DNA from: Clostridia bacterium | Lineage (GTDB): Bacteria > Bacillota > Clostridia > Christensenellales > Borkfalkiaceae | Assembly: GCA_017959995.1 (NCBI GenBank) | Contig: JAGCZN010000137.1 | Coordinates: 1-38,835, forward strand | DNA length: 38,835 nt | Direction: 5' to 3' | Part shown: in pieces, positions 17,710 through 27,068 of the stretch | Position numbering within the stretch: the stretch's first letter is position 1 | How the letters are laid out: every line of letters starts with the position of its first letter | Notes under the pieces: generated by a model | The model's input: only the letters and a program-made list of their open reading frames with translations | What the model was told of the DNA's origin: nothing | Database searches by the model: none | Translations under genes and position numbers: made by a program

Positions 17710-17713
17710 TCAG

Positions 17714-20083
17714 TCACCTCTGTATAGTTTGCTTTTTGTATTTCTTTCCTGCAAATACCGCGAGGAAAAGCAACGAAACGATCGGCAAAGCGGCGCCCGT
17801 ATTGCCGCCGCAACCCTTAGGCGCTTCGCCGTTATCCACAACGACGTTTACCGAGAAGCTATCGTAATAACCTTCGTAAATAACGTTTATTTCCTGCGAG
17901 CCGAGCTTGTCTTTGGAGTAGCCCGCCACGGATACCATGGACATGGGAACGCTTGAACTTGTGCCGTCGTTATAAGTGGCGGTAACAACCATGCCCGAAG
18001 TATCGAGTTTTTCGCCCTGTTTGTATTCGGTTTTGCGGGGTTTGGTAACCGAAACGGAAACCACCCTTTTGGATACCGTTACGGTAAACGTTGCCGATAC
18101 CGACGGGTTTTTAACCGAAGTTACCGTTATTACGGTAGTACCGCCCCTTTTTCCCGTGACCGTTCCGTTTTCCACGGTCGCAACGCTTTCGTCTGCAGAG
18201 GAATAAGAGAGCTCTTTATAGGACGCGTTTTCGGGGCTGTAAAATACGAATAAATCGATCGTTCCGCCTACGAATAAAGTTTCGGACTCTTTTTCCAACG
18301 CTATGCGATTCAAAGCGATTTCGACTATATTGTAAGTTACGTACGTTACCGAATCGGGCCCTTCGCCGCCGAGCGCGCTTATCTTTACCGTGGCGCTGCC
18401 CACCTTTTTCGCGGTCAAAACGCCTTTTTTGGTAATCTTAACAACGTCGCTTTCAGACTCTTCAACCACTTCGTAAATAAGATATTTTATCGCGGCGTCG
18501 AAAGGAACGGTTGACGCGTTTATCTTTAATACCTGATTTACGGCGATCTCCTGCGGGTCGGCCTTACTCTCCTCAACGGTAGCGTGCCCGTTTTCGGCGG
18601 TAACGGCGTCAACCACAATATCGGTAACCGCGGACTGCCCGGGATTGAATATGATATTTATAGTACGCCCGTTCATGTTTTTACCCGACGGGAAGAACAA
18701 TCCGCCGTCGAGCGTGAACGTAACCGTAGCGCCGTTGTAATTGAGTGCCGGTATGGTAACCGTGCTTATCAGAATGTAATTTCCGTAATAATCCACGCGT
18801 ATGTTGTTGGTTCCGAAATAGGCGGGATCCGATAATTTAACGCCGTTTGCCTTTATGTTTTCAAGCAAGGACATATAATATCCGCCGCCTATAGCCTGAT
18901 CGATGGATTCCTGCGTTCTGCTGCCGGAAGCAAGCGTTACGCCGTAAAGCTGCGTATAATGCTGATTGTACTTTATCTGCGGTTCGCTGCCGAGAGGAAG
19001 CACGGAATCTTCACCCGCGAAAATTATCGGGAAACTGTAAAGCATTCCGTCGAAACTCAACTTCAGGTTGTTCGGATCATCGGAGAGATAGAGCTGGTTT
19101 TCATCGTTGAAATCTATCTGCGCTTTCTGAACCGAAGATCTTATCCAGCAATTCGCTTCGTTGATATAATAACGGATAACGTCGTTTCCGTTATAAACGC
19201 CGGTAGCATTGAATAACCCGCCCGAGTAGTTGGGAAGACGAAGACCGGATTCGATTTTGAAGGCTTTACGCTCTATGGCGGAAATATCGAAACTGCCGCT
19301 GGTCATTCTGAACGTAATGGTTAAAAATCTTCCGCTGGCGCCGATTTTCGGAACGGACACGCTGCCCGCAGCGGGCGTTTCGCTAGATAATTGCGAGAGT
19401 TTTACGCCATCAAAATATATTTTGTTTCTGGCGTTGTTATTGGCCGTTCCCGTAAGATTGGCGGTGGGCTCGCTGATTATCTGATTGTTGAACGGAATAT
19501 CGAAACTCACGTCGGTATAGCCGCCGTTTGTCACGGGTTCCGACAGAGAGCTGAAACCTGCAATTACCAATGAGGAAGAAGGCACGCTCCAGGAACCGTC
19601 CGACCATACGATACTGTAATCCTTATCTACGGTGTCACCGCTGAAAGTAATATTCGCAAGGTCTCCCGAATACGGTAACGGACACCCCGCCTTTACCGTA
19701 AACGTGGTAAATTCGGGCAAAATGCCGCTTAAACACATGATGTAAAAACCGTTAAGGAAGCGGTTTACGGAAAGGTTTACGTTAGGATTTGCCCGTTCGT
19801 ATTCGTAAAAAGTCATTCCGTCCAAAAGCAGATAAGAAGCCATCTGCGGGTTTTCTTCAAGCTGCTGGGAATACCCCACCGGATTACCTGAAGTGGACGA
19901 ATAATTAGACCAAGTACCGAATATTATTTTCCCTATACCGTTCTCGTGGTCTCCCATTTCGGTAGCCGCAACGGAGGCCGCGTGCGCGGTTATCGCGGTC
20001 GGCGTTAAAGCCACGCCGACCGAAACGACTAACGTAAAGGTAAACGCCAGAAGCAAATACCTGAATACATTGATTTTTTTCAT
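17714..20083 (-). CDS. Exported Ig-like-domain surface protein with Gly-Cys C-terminal anchor signal
   Basis: 789 residues. An N-terminal signal peptide ends near AHAASVAA (about 36). The first roughly 490 residues are beta-rich and not recognised, with repeated phrases such as FTVKAGCPLPYSG and FKIESGLRLPNYSGG that suggest two related halves. C-terminally I see a Big_2-like pair (about 495-677; VTGKRGGTTVITVTS is typical) and a Big_3-like domain (about 673-747; KTEYKQGEKLDTSGMVV). The tail has GCGG with Cys758, a hydrophobic segment and KKYKK. It probably binds glycan or displays at the surface. It follows the 1554-residue protein by 15 nt and shares its C-terminal signal. Confidence 0.75.
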   Translation of the reverse strand: MKKINVFRYLLLAFTFTLVVSVGVALTPTAITAHAASVAATEMGDHENGIGKIIFGTWSNYSSTSGNPVGYSQQLEENPQMASYLLLDGMTFYEYERANPNVNLSVNRFLNGFYIMCLSGILPEFTTFTVKAGCPLPYSGDLANITFSGDTVDKDYSIVWSDGSWSVPSSSLVIAGFSSLSEPVTNGGYTDVSFDIPFNNQIISEPTANLTGTANNNARNKIYFDGVKLSQLSSETPAAGSVSVPKIGASGRFLTITFRMTSGSFDISAIERKAFKIESGLRLPNYSGGLFNATGVYNGNDVIRYYINEANCWIRSSVQKAQIDFNDENQLYLSDDPNNLKLSFDGMLYSFPIIFAGEDSVLPLGSEPQIKYNQHYTQLYGVTLASGSRTQESIDQAIGGGYYMSLLENIKANGVKLSDPAYFGTNNIRVDYYGNYILISTVTIPALNYNGATVTFTLDGGLFFPSGKNMNGRTINIIFNPGQSAVTDIVVDAVTAENGHATVEESKADPQEIAVNQVLKINASTVPFDAAIKYLIYEVVEESESDVVKITKKGVLTAKKVGSATVKISALGGEGPDSVTYVTYNIVEIALNRIALEKESETLFVGGTIDLFVFYSPENASYKELSYSSADESVATVENGTVTGKRGGTTVITVTSVKNPSVSATFTVTVSKRVVSVSVTKPRKTEYKQGEKLDTSGMVVTATYNDGTSSSVPMSMVSVAGYSKDKLGSQEINVIYEGYYDSFSVNVVVDNGEAPKGCGGNTGAALPIVSLLFLAVFAGKKYKKQTIQR

Positions 20084-20098
20084 TGATTTTTCCTCAAA

Positions 20099-23000
20099 TT
20101 ATCTTTTTTCGGATTTTTTGGCTACGCCGATCGCCGCCGCCGCGAGAACGAACAGGAATGCGGGTACAGACGTAGCTATGCCTGAAAAGCAACCGATTTC
20201 GTCTGCGATTTCTTCAATTTCAACGTCAGCCGTGAATACGCAGGAATAATTTCCGTAGAACGCAGTTATTTCAACTATTTCGGCGTCAACGGATCTGTCG
20301 AATTCAAAAGTAACGTGTTCATCGGTAAAGTCAAACGTTTCGCTGCTTCCGTTATTGTAGTAAACGGTGAAGTATCCGCCCTCTATAACGAGGTTGTCTT
20401 CGCCTTTATTGTAAACCGCGGAAACGGGAGCGGTACCGCTTACGTACGTTATGGTTATTGCGTTTACGGTAACTTCAAACGTGTCGGAAACGCCTTCGTA
20501 AGTTACGGTAACGGTTACGGTGCCGGCAGCGGCGCTGTTGAAACCGGTTACGGTAACGCCTTCGGCATCGAGCGCGATTTCATCGCCGTATATACCCGTA
20601 TCGTAATAAGCAACGAGATGTCCGCCGGTCAAAACGAGTTCGTCGCCGATATAGTAGCTCGTTTTAACGGGAGCGGTAACGGTGATGCTTTCAACGATAG
20701 GCGCAAGTATCTGAACGGTAAAGGTTGCGATCGGTTCTCCGTTATGACATACGGAAAGTTCAAGCGCGGCGTTTGGTTCGGAAGAGTCAAACCCCGTTAC
20801 CGTGAAGCCGGCGGGAAGTTCGCCCGAACCGAAGTTTACGGCGCGGTAATCGTCGCCGAAGTCAATATTTACCGCCATACCGTTAAGGTTTATTATTTCG
20901 CCCACTTTATAGGTGGTTTTCGCGGGTTCGGAAACTACGGTGTAACCCGTGATCTCTTTTACGCTGTAATCGAACGAGAAGTTGTAGCCGTGGTAATTGA
21001 AGGTTACGGTGCCCTCTCCTACAGCCGTGCTGTCAAAGCCGGATAACGAAACGGAAGCGTCGTAAGACGGATCGTACGTTTTCGTGGTGCCGTCTGCGTA
21101 AGCAACGTTAACTTTTACGTCGTGCACGTCTAATTCCTCGCCTACCGCGTAGAAAGGTATGGCGGAATCGGTGAGCGTAACGGAAGTTACTTCTTTCCAG
21201 GCGGGAACGCCGTTTTCGGTTACCAACTGGTAGGTGTAATCTCTGTCGAGAACAAATCCGTTCAAAACGAAGTTTTTGCCCAACGTTATGATCGTGCCTT
21301 CGGGGAAGTTTCTGGGACCTTCTCCGTTAGCGCCGTAGAGGAACAGAAGCACCCATATAACGTCCTGCTCTCCGCCGTGGGGTACTGAACCGAGAGATTG
21401 AGAGCCGAGCCAGAATACTATTCCGGGATATTCCGCAAACGTAAATCTGGTTTTCTGGCCGTTTATCGTAAGGTTATCATGGAGAGAATGTCCGTCAACA
21501 CCGAGGTCGAAAAGCGCGTCGTTCCCGTGGCCGGGCATATAGATACCGAAACGGATGTTTGCGGTAAGAACGTCCTGTGTGGCAGGATGTAATACCGTTT
21601 CCGCTATATGGGTTTCGGTTAATATGGAACTTCCGTAAACGACGAAGTTGAATGCCGGAAGCAAATCAAGCGAAGGAGTAAGCACGTTTTCGCCGAGGGT
21701 TATATAGCAACCGTCGAACGAAGGATAATCCGTTACGGGAATATATATCCAGAGATAATGCCCCAACGAAGGATCGAAACTGTAATTTATATAGCCGCCT
21801 TTAGCGGATACGGAAACGCTTTCGTTGCCGGAAACGATCTTAATCGCATCGGCGAGAGCCGAGAAATCGCTATATCCGCTCTTTACGGGATCGCCGGATA
21901 TACCGATAAGAGCAATATGATAGCCCCCATCCTGGAAATTCGGGAAGAACCCGCCGGGAGCAACGCTCATAACGGAAGTTTCGTAAGTGTATTCGAACGC
22001 TTTCAGCGTGGTACCCTCGAGAAGTTCGTAATCTTCCGCCACGGAAACCGCGAACGAACCCGTAAACGCATACGAAGTTTTGGAAATGGTTATGACGAAC
22101 GCTTCGTTCTCGTAAGAGAGAGTTGCGCCTTCGATATCGGAAACGGGTGTTTCGCCTATTTTAACGTAAGAGGCAAGCGCGGAATAATCGATAGCGGGAA
22201 GTTCGTCGTTAAGACCGACGGTTACGTAGTGATTGTAAGCGTCGGAAGTATAAGACAAGGAAACCGCGTTTATTTCGCCGGCAACGCGCTCTACCGTGTA
22301 GTTGAACGGAAGTTTAACGCCGCGGTAATTTACGTAAGCGGTTTTATCTTCGCCCGCGTTGATGTTATCGAAACCTTCTATGGAGAAATAATTGCCGTAA
22401 TCGTAAACGTTGGAAGTTGAGTCGATATAATTTACGGTTACTTTAATACCCGTGGTATCGAGCGTTTCGGATACGAGATAATTGGTCTTTACGGGAGCGG
22501 TAACGGTAACGGAAGAAACTTCTTTCCACGTGAGAACGCCGCCGTCATTTACCAATTGATACGTATAATCTCTGTCGAGCATATATCCGTTGATACTATA
22601 GTTTTTGCCAAGCGTAACGAGCGTGCCTTCAACAAAATTGCGAACGCCGGCTTCGCCGTAAACCTGTTCTTCATAACTGAAACCGATAACGCAGTAGGTA
22701 TCCCCGTCGCCAAGTCCCCAAGCCGCTGCGCCGAGGCCCTGACCGGAAATCCAGATAGTCATACCGGGATATTCAACGAACGTAAATCTATTTTTCTGTC
22801 CGTTTATCGTAAGATTAGCGTGTAAAGAACTTCCGTCCGTTCCGAAATCCCCTAAGTCGGTAGTATATCCGCCACCCGGGATATGAATATTAAAGCGTAT
22901 GCCTGCGTTGCCCTGACGCGCCACGCTTTCAATATACGTTTCGGCATAAATGCTTCCGCCGTAAACCAGATATTTGAAAGGCGCAAGTTTATCGAGCGAA

Positions 23001-24763
23001 GGAAGGGTTGCGCTTTCGGTAAGTTGTAAGCCGTATCCTTCAAACGAGGGATAAGCGGAAGCGGGAACCCAGAACCACAAATAACCGTCGCCGGGATATT
23101 CGATATATGCGCCTTCTACCGAAGAGAACGAAACCGGTTGTTCGCCGCCGATAATTTCAACGGCGTCGGCAATGAGCGAGAAATCGGCAACGTTTCCGTT
23201 CAGAGGATTGCCGGCAAGAGAAATCAACGAAAGTTGCCACGTGCCTTCACTGAAATTCGGGAATAAAACACCGTTCGTCAAACTGAGTACGGACCCGCCG
23301 AAAGTCTGTTCAAAAGGCTTGACCGTTGAACCTTCGGCTATTTCGCAATCTTCGGCGAGTTTTATGCCCTTTCCATAGAAATCGGCTATTTCGCTCTTGG
23401 GTATGCTTACCGTAATAGCGGTGCCGCTGACGGAAACGGTTGCGCCCGTTATGGCGGAAACGCTTCTGCCGTCGCCCGCAACGGTGAGCGCCGCCGCGAG
23501 AGTTCCAGCCTGTTCCGCGGTTATTTCCGCTGTCAGGTTGATGTTTACGTTGTGAGCGGTTGCCGTTCCGGCATAAGCGAAGTTACTTGCAAATATATCT
23601 CCCAACGGGGCTTCAACCGTATAATCGAACGGGAGTTTTACGCCGTGGTAATTAACGTACGCGGTATAATCGCCGGGCACGCTGCTGTCAAAACCTTCGA
23701 TTTCCGTATTGGTTAAAGCGTCGGCGTAATCTATCGCTCTGGCGGTAGTACCGTCGGCATAGGTTATATTTATTTTGGCGCCGGTAGTATCGAGCGCTTC
23801 GTTCGGCGCATAAACGGTTTTAGCGGGAGCGGTGAGAGTTATGCCGCTTACCTTATGCCAGTCGTTCGAAACTTTTTGGTAAGTAACGGTTTCTTTCAAA
23901 TAAGGTTCGCCAAGATAGTTGAATATCGGCCCGTCAATGACCGCAACGGTATCTTCGGGAATATTTTTTTCGCCTGAGCCGCCAATGTCGTAAAGGAAGA
24001 ACAGACAAATTACCGTTTCACTCGGATATCCTTGTATGGGACCGCCGAAAGCAGCAAGTTGCAAATACAAATTAAGCCCGGGGTATTCTTCAAACGTGTA
24101 GTAAGCGCCCGCCGCGCTGTTGTATCTTATGCCGTTTACGGTGAAATAAGGATGCACGTTCGGGCTTTCGGTAAGCACAAATGTCGGCCCATTCGCGTCC
24201 CATCCAAAATAGTCCCAATTAGGATTATTGATATCCATGAGAACGGTCATAGACGACTGCGATCCGCTCCATGCAAATACGTTAGCGACTTCCAATATCC
24301 CTACTTTGAATTCAAACGGTAAAAGCGTATATTCGGAAGACAGCTGAATACTTTCGGTTATTTCAAGGGTGTAGCCGAAAAGGTTCGGAATAGTCTCCGT
24401 TATCGGAATTAAAAAGTTAATGCCGTGATTGCCGTTGGCATATTGATTCTGCTGAAGGCAATTCGGGAAATTGGCATCTCCTAAATCGGAGAGTTTATAT
24501 TCTATATCCGTGCCGAGTTTTTTCAGTTTGGCGTTAGCGAGAGCCGAAAAGTCGCAATCGGTGAGATCGGTACCGGGTACATATGACTGTAATATGTTGT
24601 ATCCGGAATCCTGTAAGTACCCAAGGTAAATTGTTTGCAATTCCGTTGCGGCGTACGCCTTGTCGTGCCGTATAGTACCTGCGGCTACAAAAGACAGCGC
24701 CATAAGTGCGACGAGCGCCGCAATAAGCAGGTTGATCTTCGTTCTTGTTTTTGTTGCGTTCAT
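20099..24763 (-). CDS. Giant exported modular surface protein: three tandem ~440-residue modules plus Big_3-like domains
   Basis: 1554 residues. A signal peptide (to about residue 35) is followed by three related modules starting near 36, 490 and 930. Module hallmarks are a beta-rich opening (VLFPNFSEGTW / GFFPNFQDGGY), a middle with ASYPSFEGYGLQL-like and FVEYPGMTIWISG-like phrases, and a closing Big_3-like Ig domain with KTNYLVSETLDTTGIKV. Big_3-like domains lie near 300, 750, 1195, 1275, 1360 and 1440. The C-terminus has IGCFSG (Cys1525), a hydrophobic helix and KKSEKR. No enzyme motif is seen; a glycan-binding or scaffold role is inferred from the cluster. ATG 24763 has GGAGG upstream. 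Confidence 0.78.
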   Translation of the reverse strand: MNATKTRTKINLLIAALVALMALSFVAAGTIRHDKAYAATELQTIYLGYLQDSGYNILQSYVPGTDLTDCDFSALANAKLKKLGTDIEYKLSDLGDANFPNCLQQNQYANGNHGINFLIPITETIPNLFGYTLEITESIQLSSEYTLLPFEFKVGILEVANVFAWSGSQSSMTVLMDINNPNWDYFGWDANGPTFVLTESPNVHPYFTVNGIRYNSAAGAYYTFEEYPGLNLYLQLAAFGGPIQGYPSETVICLFFLYDIGGSGEKNIPEDTVAVIDGPIFNYLGEPYLKETVTYQKVSNDWHKVSGITLTAPAKTVYAPNEALDTTGAKINITYADGTTARAIDYADALTNTEIEGFDSSVPGDYTAYVNYHGVKLPFDYTVEAPLGDIFASNFAYAGTATAHNVNINLTAEITAEQAGTLAAALTVAGDGRSVSAITGATVSVSGTAITVSIPKSEIADFYGKGIKLAEDCEIAEGSTVKPFEQTFGGSVLSLTNGVLFPNFSEGTWQLSLISLAGNPLNGNVADFSLIADAVEIIGGEQPVSFSSVEGAYIEYPGDGYLWFWVPASAYPSFEGYGLQLTESATLPSLDKLAPFKYLVYGGSIYAETYIESVARQGNAGIRFNIHIPGGGYTTDLGDFGTDGSSLHANLTINGQKNRFTFVEYPGMTIWISGQGLGAAAWGLGDGDTYCVIGFSYEEQVYGEAGVRNFVEGTLVTLGKNYSINGYMLDRDYTYQLVNDGGVLTWKEVSSVTVTAPVKTNYLVSETLDTTGIKVTVNYIDSTSNVYDYGNYFSIEGFDNINAGEDKTAYVNYRGVKLPFNYTVERVAGEINAVSLSYTSDAYNHYVTVGLNDELPAIDYSALASYVKIGETPVSDIEGATLSYENEAFVITISKTSYAFTGSFAVSVAEDYELLEGTTLKAFEYTYETSVMSVAPGGFFPNFQDGGYHIALIGISGDPVKSGYSDFSALADAIKIVSGNESVSVSAKGGYINYSFDPSLGHYLWIYIPVTDYPSFDGCYITLGENVLTPSLDLLPAFNFVVYGSSILTETHIAETVLHPATQDVLTANIRFGIYMPGHGNDALFDLGVDGHSLHDNLTINGQKTRFTFAEYPGIVFWLGSQSLGSVPHGGEQDVIWVLLFLYGANGEGPRNFPEGTIITLGKNFVLNGFVLDRDYTYQLVTENGVPAWKEVTSVTLTDSAIPFYAVGEELDVHDVKVNVAYADGTTKTYDPSYDASVSLSGFDSTAVGEGTVTFNYHGYNFSFDYSVKEITGYTVVSEPAKTTYKVGEIINLNGMAVNIDFGDDYRAVNFGSGELPAGFTVTGFDSSEPNAALELSVCHNGEPIATFTVQILAPIVESITVTAPVKTSYYIGDELVLTGGHLVAYYDTGIYGDEIALDAEGVTVTGFNSAAAGTVTVTVTYEGVSDTFEVTVNAITITYVSGTAPVSAVYNKGEDNLVIEGGYFTVYYNNGSSETFDFTDEHVTFEFDRSVDAEIVEITAFYGNYSCVFTADVEIEEIADEIGCFSGIATSVPAFLFVLAAAAIGVAKKSEKR
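21200..24400. repeat. Degenerate long tandem repeats inside the 1554-residue surface protein gene
   Basis: Coding repeats with a period of about 1.3 kb. For example, the stretch near 21223-21300 and that near 22551-22630 share long runs, including TAATCTCTGTCGAG and GTTTTTGCC, separated by about 1328 bp. The copies are diverged, consistent with old module duplication under selection rather than a recent tandem amplification. Confidence 0.7.
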
Positions 24764-24777
24764 AATTTTCCTCCTGA

Positions 24778-27051
24778 TTATATATTATTTTTACTCTTGC
24801 GAGTTTTGAGCGTTATCGCCGCGAGCGCAAAGAGCGCCAAAACGCTTACGAAAGCGGCATTCCCCTCCGCCGCGCCGCCGCAACCGCCGGAAACCGTTTC
24901 GGTAACGGTAACTTCAAACGCGGAGTAGTTTATTATTTTTACGCTGAATTTCGTTTCGTGGGAAATACCGTCTTCATCGGTCGTTACGAGTACGAGATTG
25001 TAAATACCGTTTTCGTGGCCCATAAGAAAACTGTTGCGGATAAGCAGCGAACCCTGCCTTTCGTTGTACATATAGTCGGAATTGGTTATGCCCCATCCGT
25101 AAATCGATTCGAAATCGTTGTTGTAAAGCGAAAGTTTTATTCTCAGATCCAAAGTGTTGTCTTCCGTTTCAATGGAATTGACCGCGCTGTTTTCTATCTG
25201 GTAAGAAGTAACCGTTTTCCTGTCGAAAACCACGGTGGGATTGCCCAGATCGTCCTTCTCGGAGGCTACTACCGTGGGAACGTTTTCAACGTAATCGTCC
25301 GGGAAATATCTTATACGTAAATATTGGGCGCCGTTCACGCTCTTTGCGAAAAGTTCGTTAAGTCCGAAATTTTTGCCCGCAAAGTACGACTGTTTTATAG
25401 TTAGTATTCCCGACGCGTAAGAGTAATCGGCGGGATCTACGGCCTGTTTCATATCCTTATCGTAAAACAGGGAGATATCTTCGCCGTAATTTTCGAGAGT
25501 GATCTCAAGATCTCCGTCGGCACGTTTATACTTTTTAACGGGCAGGCCGCTGTCGTACGGGGCGTTTACGCCTCTTATATGCAGAACGTTGTTCTTATCG
25601 GGCTGGCGGGGAATTTCCGAAAAACAGAAATACGGATACGCCATATATCCGCTTGACGCAAAGAACGAACGCTTCATGTTCTTAAAGGTGTAAACGTAAA
25701 TATCGTTGAAGTAAACGTCGGTTCCGTTGTCGTTAATAACGAAACTTATCCTGTCGAGACTGGAAGGCCCTTCGTAGGATTCGAGATTGTTGGGTTGCGC
25801 GTTCCACGCAACGTAATAATCGGTGAGTCCGTTTTCCACGTCGATTCGGGCGGAAACCGCAAGTTTGCCTATGAACATACAAGAACCTATATTGGAATAC
25901 GCAAGGTCAAGTTCGTCCTCAAACGGCGATTTGGTTACGATTGCGCCCGTGCCCATTTTTTCGTACATTAAAGGCGTGAGCTTTTCAAACGGAGAACGAC
26001 CGAGTTTTACCGCAAGATAGTTCTGCGGGCCGTTTCCGTCAAGACAGCACTCTATCACTATCGGCTCGTCTACCGAATAGCCTTTCGTGCTGACAACGCG
26101 TTCGCGCATCATCATATTGCCGGTGTAGGCCGCCGTCCAGGGAAGCAGGTCGTTACGCTCATCGACTTCAAAACGTAAAGTTCCGTCGCTTTCCCTTTCC
26201 ACTATGCTTTCGCCGAGAGTCATCCATTCGTCGTAAACGCTTCTTTCAAAGGTTCTTTCGGGAGTTTTCAGCGCTATGTGCATATCGGGCATGGCTACCG
26301 ACTTTGCCTCTACCTTGACCGTAGCGCTGCTTAAATCGAACGCGCCGTACTGCTCCACGGGAACGAAATTCGTTCCGTCCGCCGAGATAAGGTACCAATC
26401 TTTGTTCTTGAAGCAGGAAAGCGTGTGCCATACGCCGAAATTCGGCGCGTAGGAAAACACCGTTTCAACGTAGTGTCTGCCGTTAGTTTTATTGCCGCTT
26501 GCATCGGCCCTTATGGACGGCCCTACGTAATAAAGATTTACGAAAATATGGTTGGGATAATCGGTGTTATCGTCGGCATACTGGTGATAAAACACCGCCT
26601 CAAAGCCGTTTCCCTCGGTATCCGTTACCGTAAATTTAACGTAACTGTGGTTATAGAAGCGCGCGTCGTTTATCACCGCGCCTTTATCCACTATAGCCGC
26701 ACCGTGGGGATTTTCGAAAACGTACACTTCCTCGCCTATTGACAAACCTTCGTCGTCGGGAAGCATATAGGAAAATTCCAGACCGTTTTCCATATCCGAC
26801 GGATAAATGTATTCGGCGCGGATATAGTTTTCGGATATGCCGTTATTGTCCACGGTCAACGCGTCGTCGATAATTACGCCGGTTTTATCGTAAGTGTTTA
26901 TCGAGAGCGGAGCAGAAACTCTCCACCCGCGCATATCCGTTTCCGCGTAAGCGTCGGTAAAGTTTACGGATGAAAGACCTATCGTTAAAGACAGGGCGAA
27001 CATCAACGCAAAAAGAACCGTTATTTTTAATTTATAACCCGTTTTTTTCAT
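24778..27051 (-). CDS. Exported surface protein with X2-like domains and Gly-Cys C-terminal anchor signal
   Basis: 757 residues when started at ATG 27051, which has AAAGGGTGG 8 nt upstream; an in-frame TTG at 27072 is less likely. Signal peptide to about residue 36. Two beta-sandwich regions (about 40-240 and 260-480; GVWHTLSCFKNKDWYLIS in the first) look like laminin-G/concanavalin-type folds, but I do not recognise them firmly. They are followed by two X2-like Ig domains (about 490-590 and 605-705); DGDLEITLENYGEDIS and GSLLIRNSFL recall CBM-X2 modules. The tail is GGCGG (Cys724), a hydrophobic helix and basic residues. No catalytic motif is evident; sugar recognition is inferred. Confidence 0.75.
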   Translation of the reverse strand: MKKTGYKLKITVLFALMFALSLTIGLSSVNFTDAYAETDMRGWRVSAPLSINTYDKTGVIIDDALTVDNNGISENYIRAEYIYPSDMENGLEFSYMLPDDEGLSIGEEVYVFENPHGAAIVDKGAVINDARFYNHSYVKFTVTDTEGNGFEAVFYHQYADDNTDYPNHIFVNLYYVGPSIRADASGNKTNGRHYVETVFSYAPNFGVWHTLSCFKNKDWYLISADGTNFVPVEQYGAFDLSSATVKVEAKSVAMPDMHIALKTPERTFERSVYDEWMTLGESIVERESDGTLRFEVDERNDLLPWTAAYTGNMMMRERVVSTKGYSVDEPIVIECCLDGNGPQNYLAVKLGRSPFEKLTPLMYEKMGTGAIVTKSPFEDELDLAYSNIGSCMFIGKLAVSARIDVENGLTDYYVAWNAQPNNLESYEGPSSLDRISFVINDNGTDVYFNDIYVYTFKNMKRSFFASSGYMAYPYFCFSEIPRQPDKNNVLHIRGVNAPYDSGLPVKKYKRADGDLEITLENYGEDISLFYDKDMKQAVDPADYSYASGILTIKQSYFAGKNFGLNELFAKSVNGAQYLRIRYFPDDYVENVPTVVASEKDDLGNPTVVFDRKTVTSYQIENSAVNSIETEDNTLDLRIKLSLYNNDFESIYGWGITNSDYMYNERQGSLLIRNSFLMGHENGIYNLVLVTTDEDGISHETKFSVKIINYSAFEVTVTETVSGGCGGAAEGNAAFVSVLALFALAAITLKTRKSKNNI

Positions 27052-27068
27052 ACGATTTTCCACCCTTT

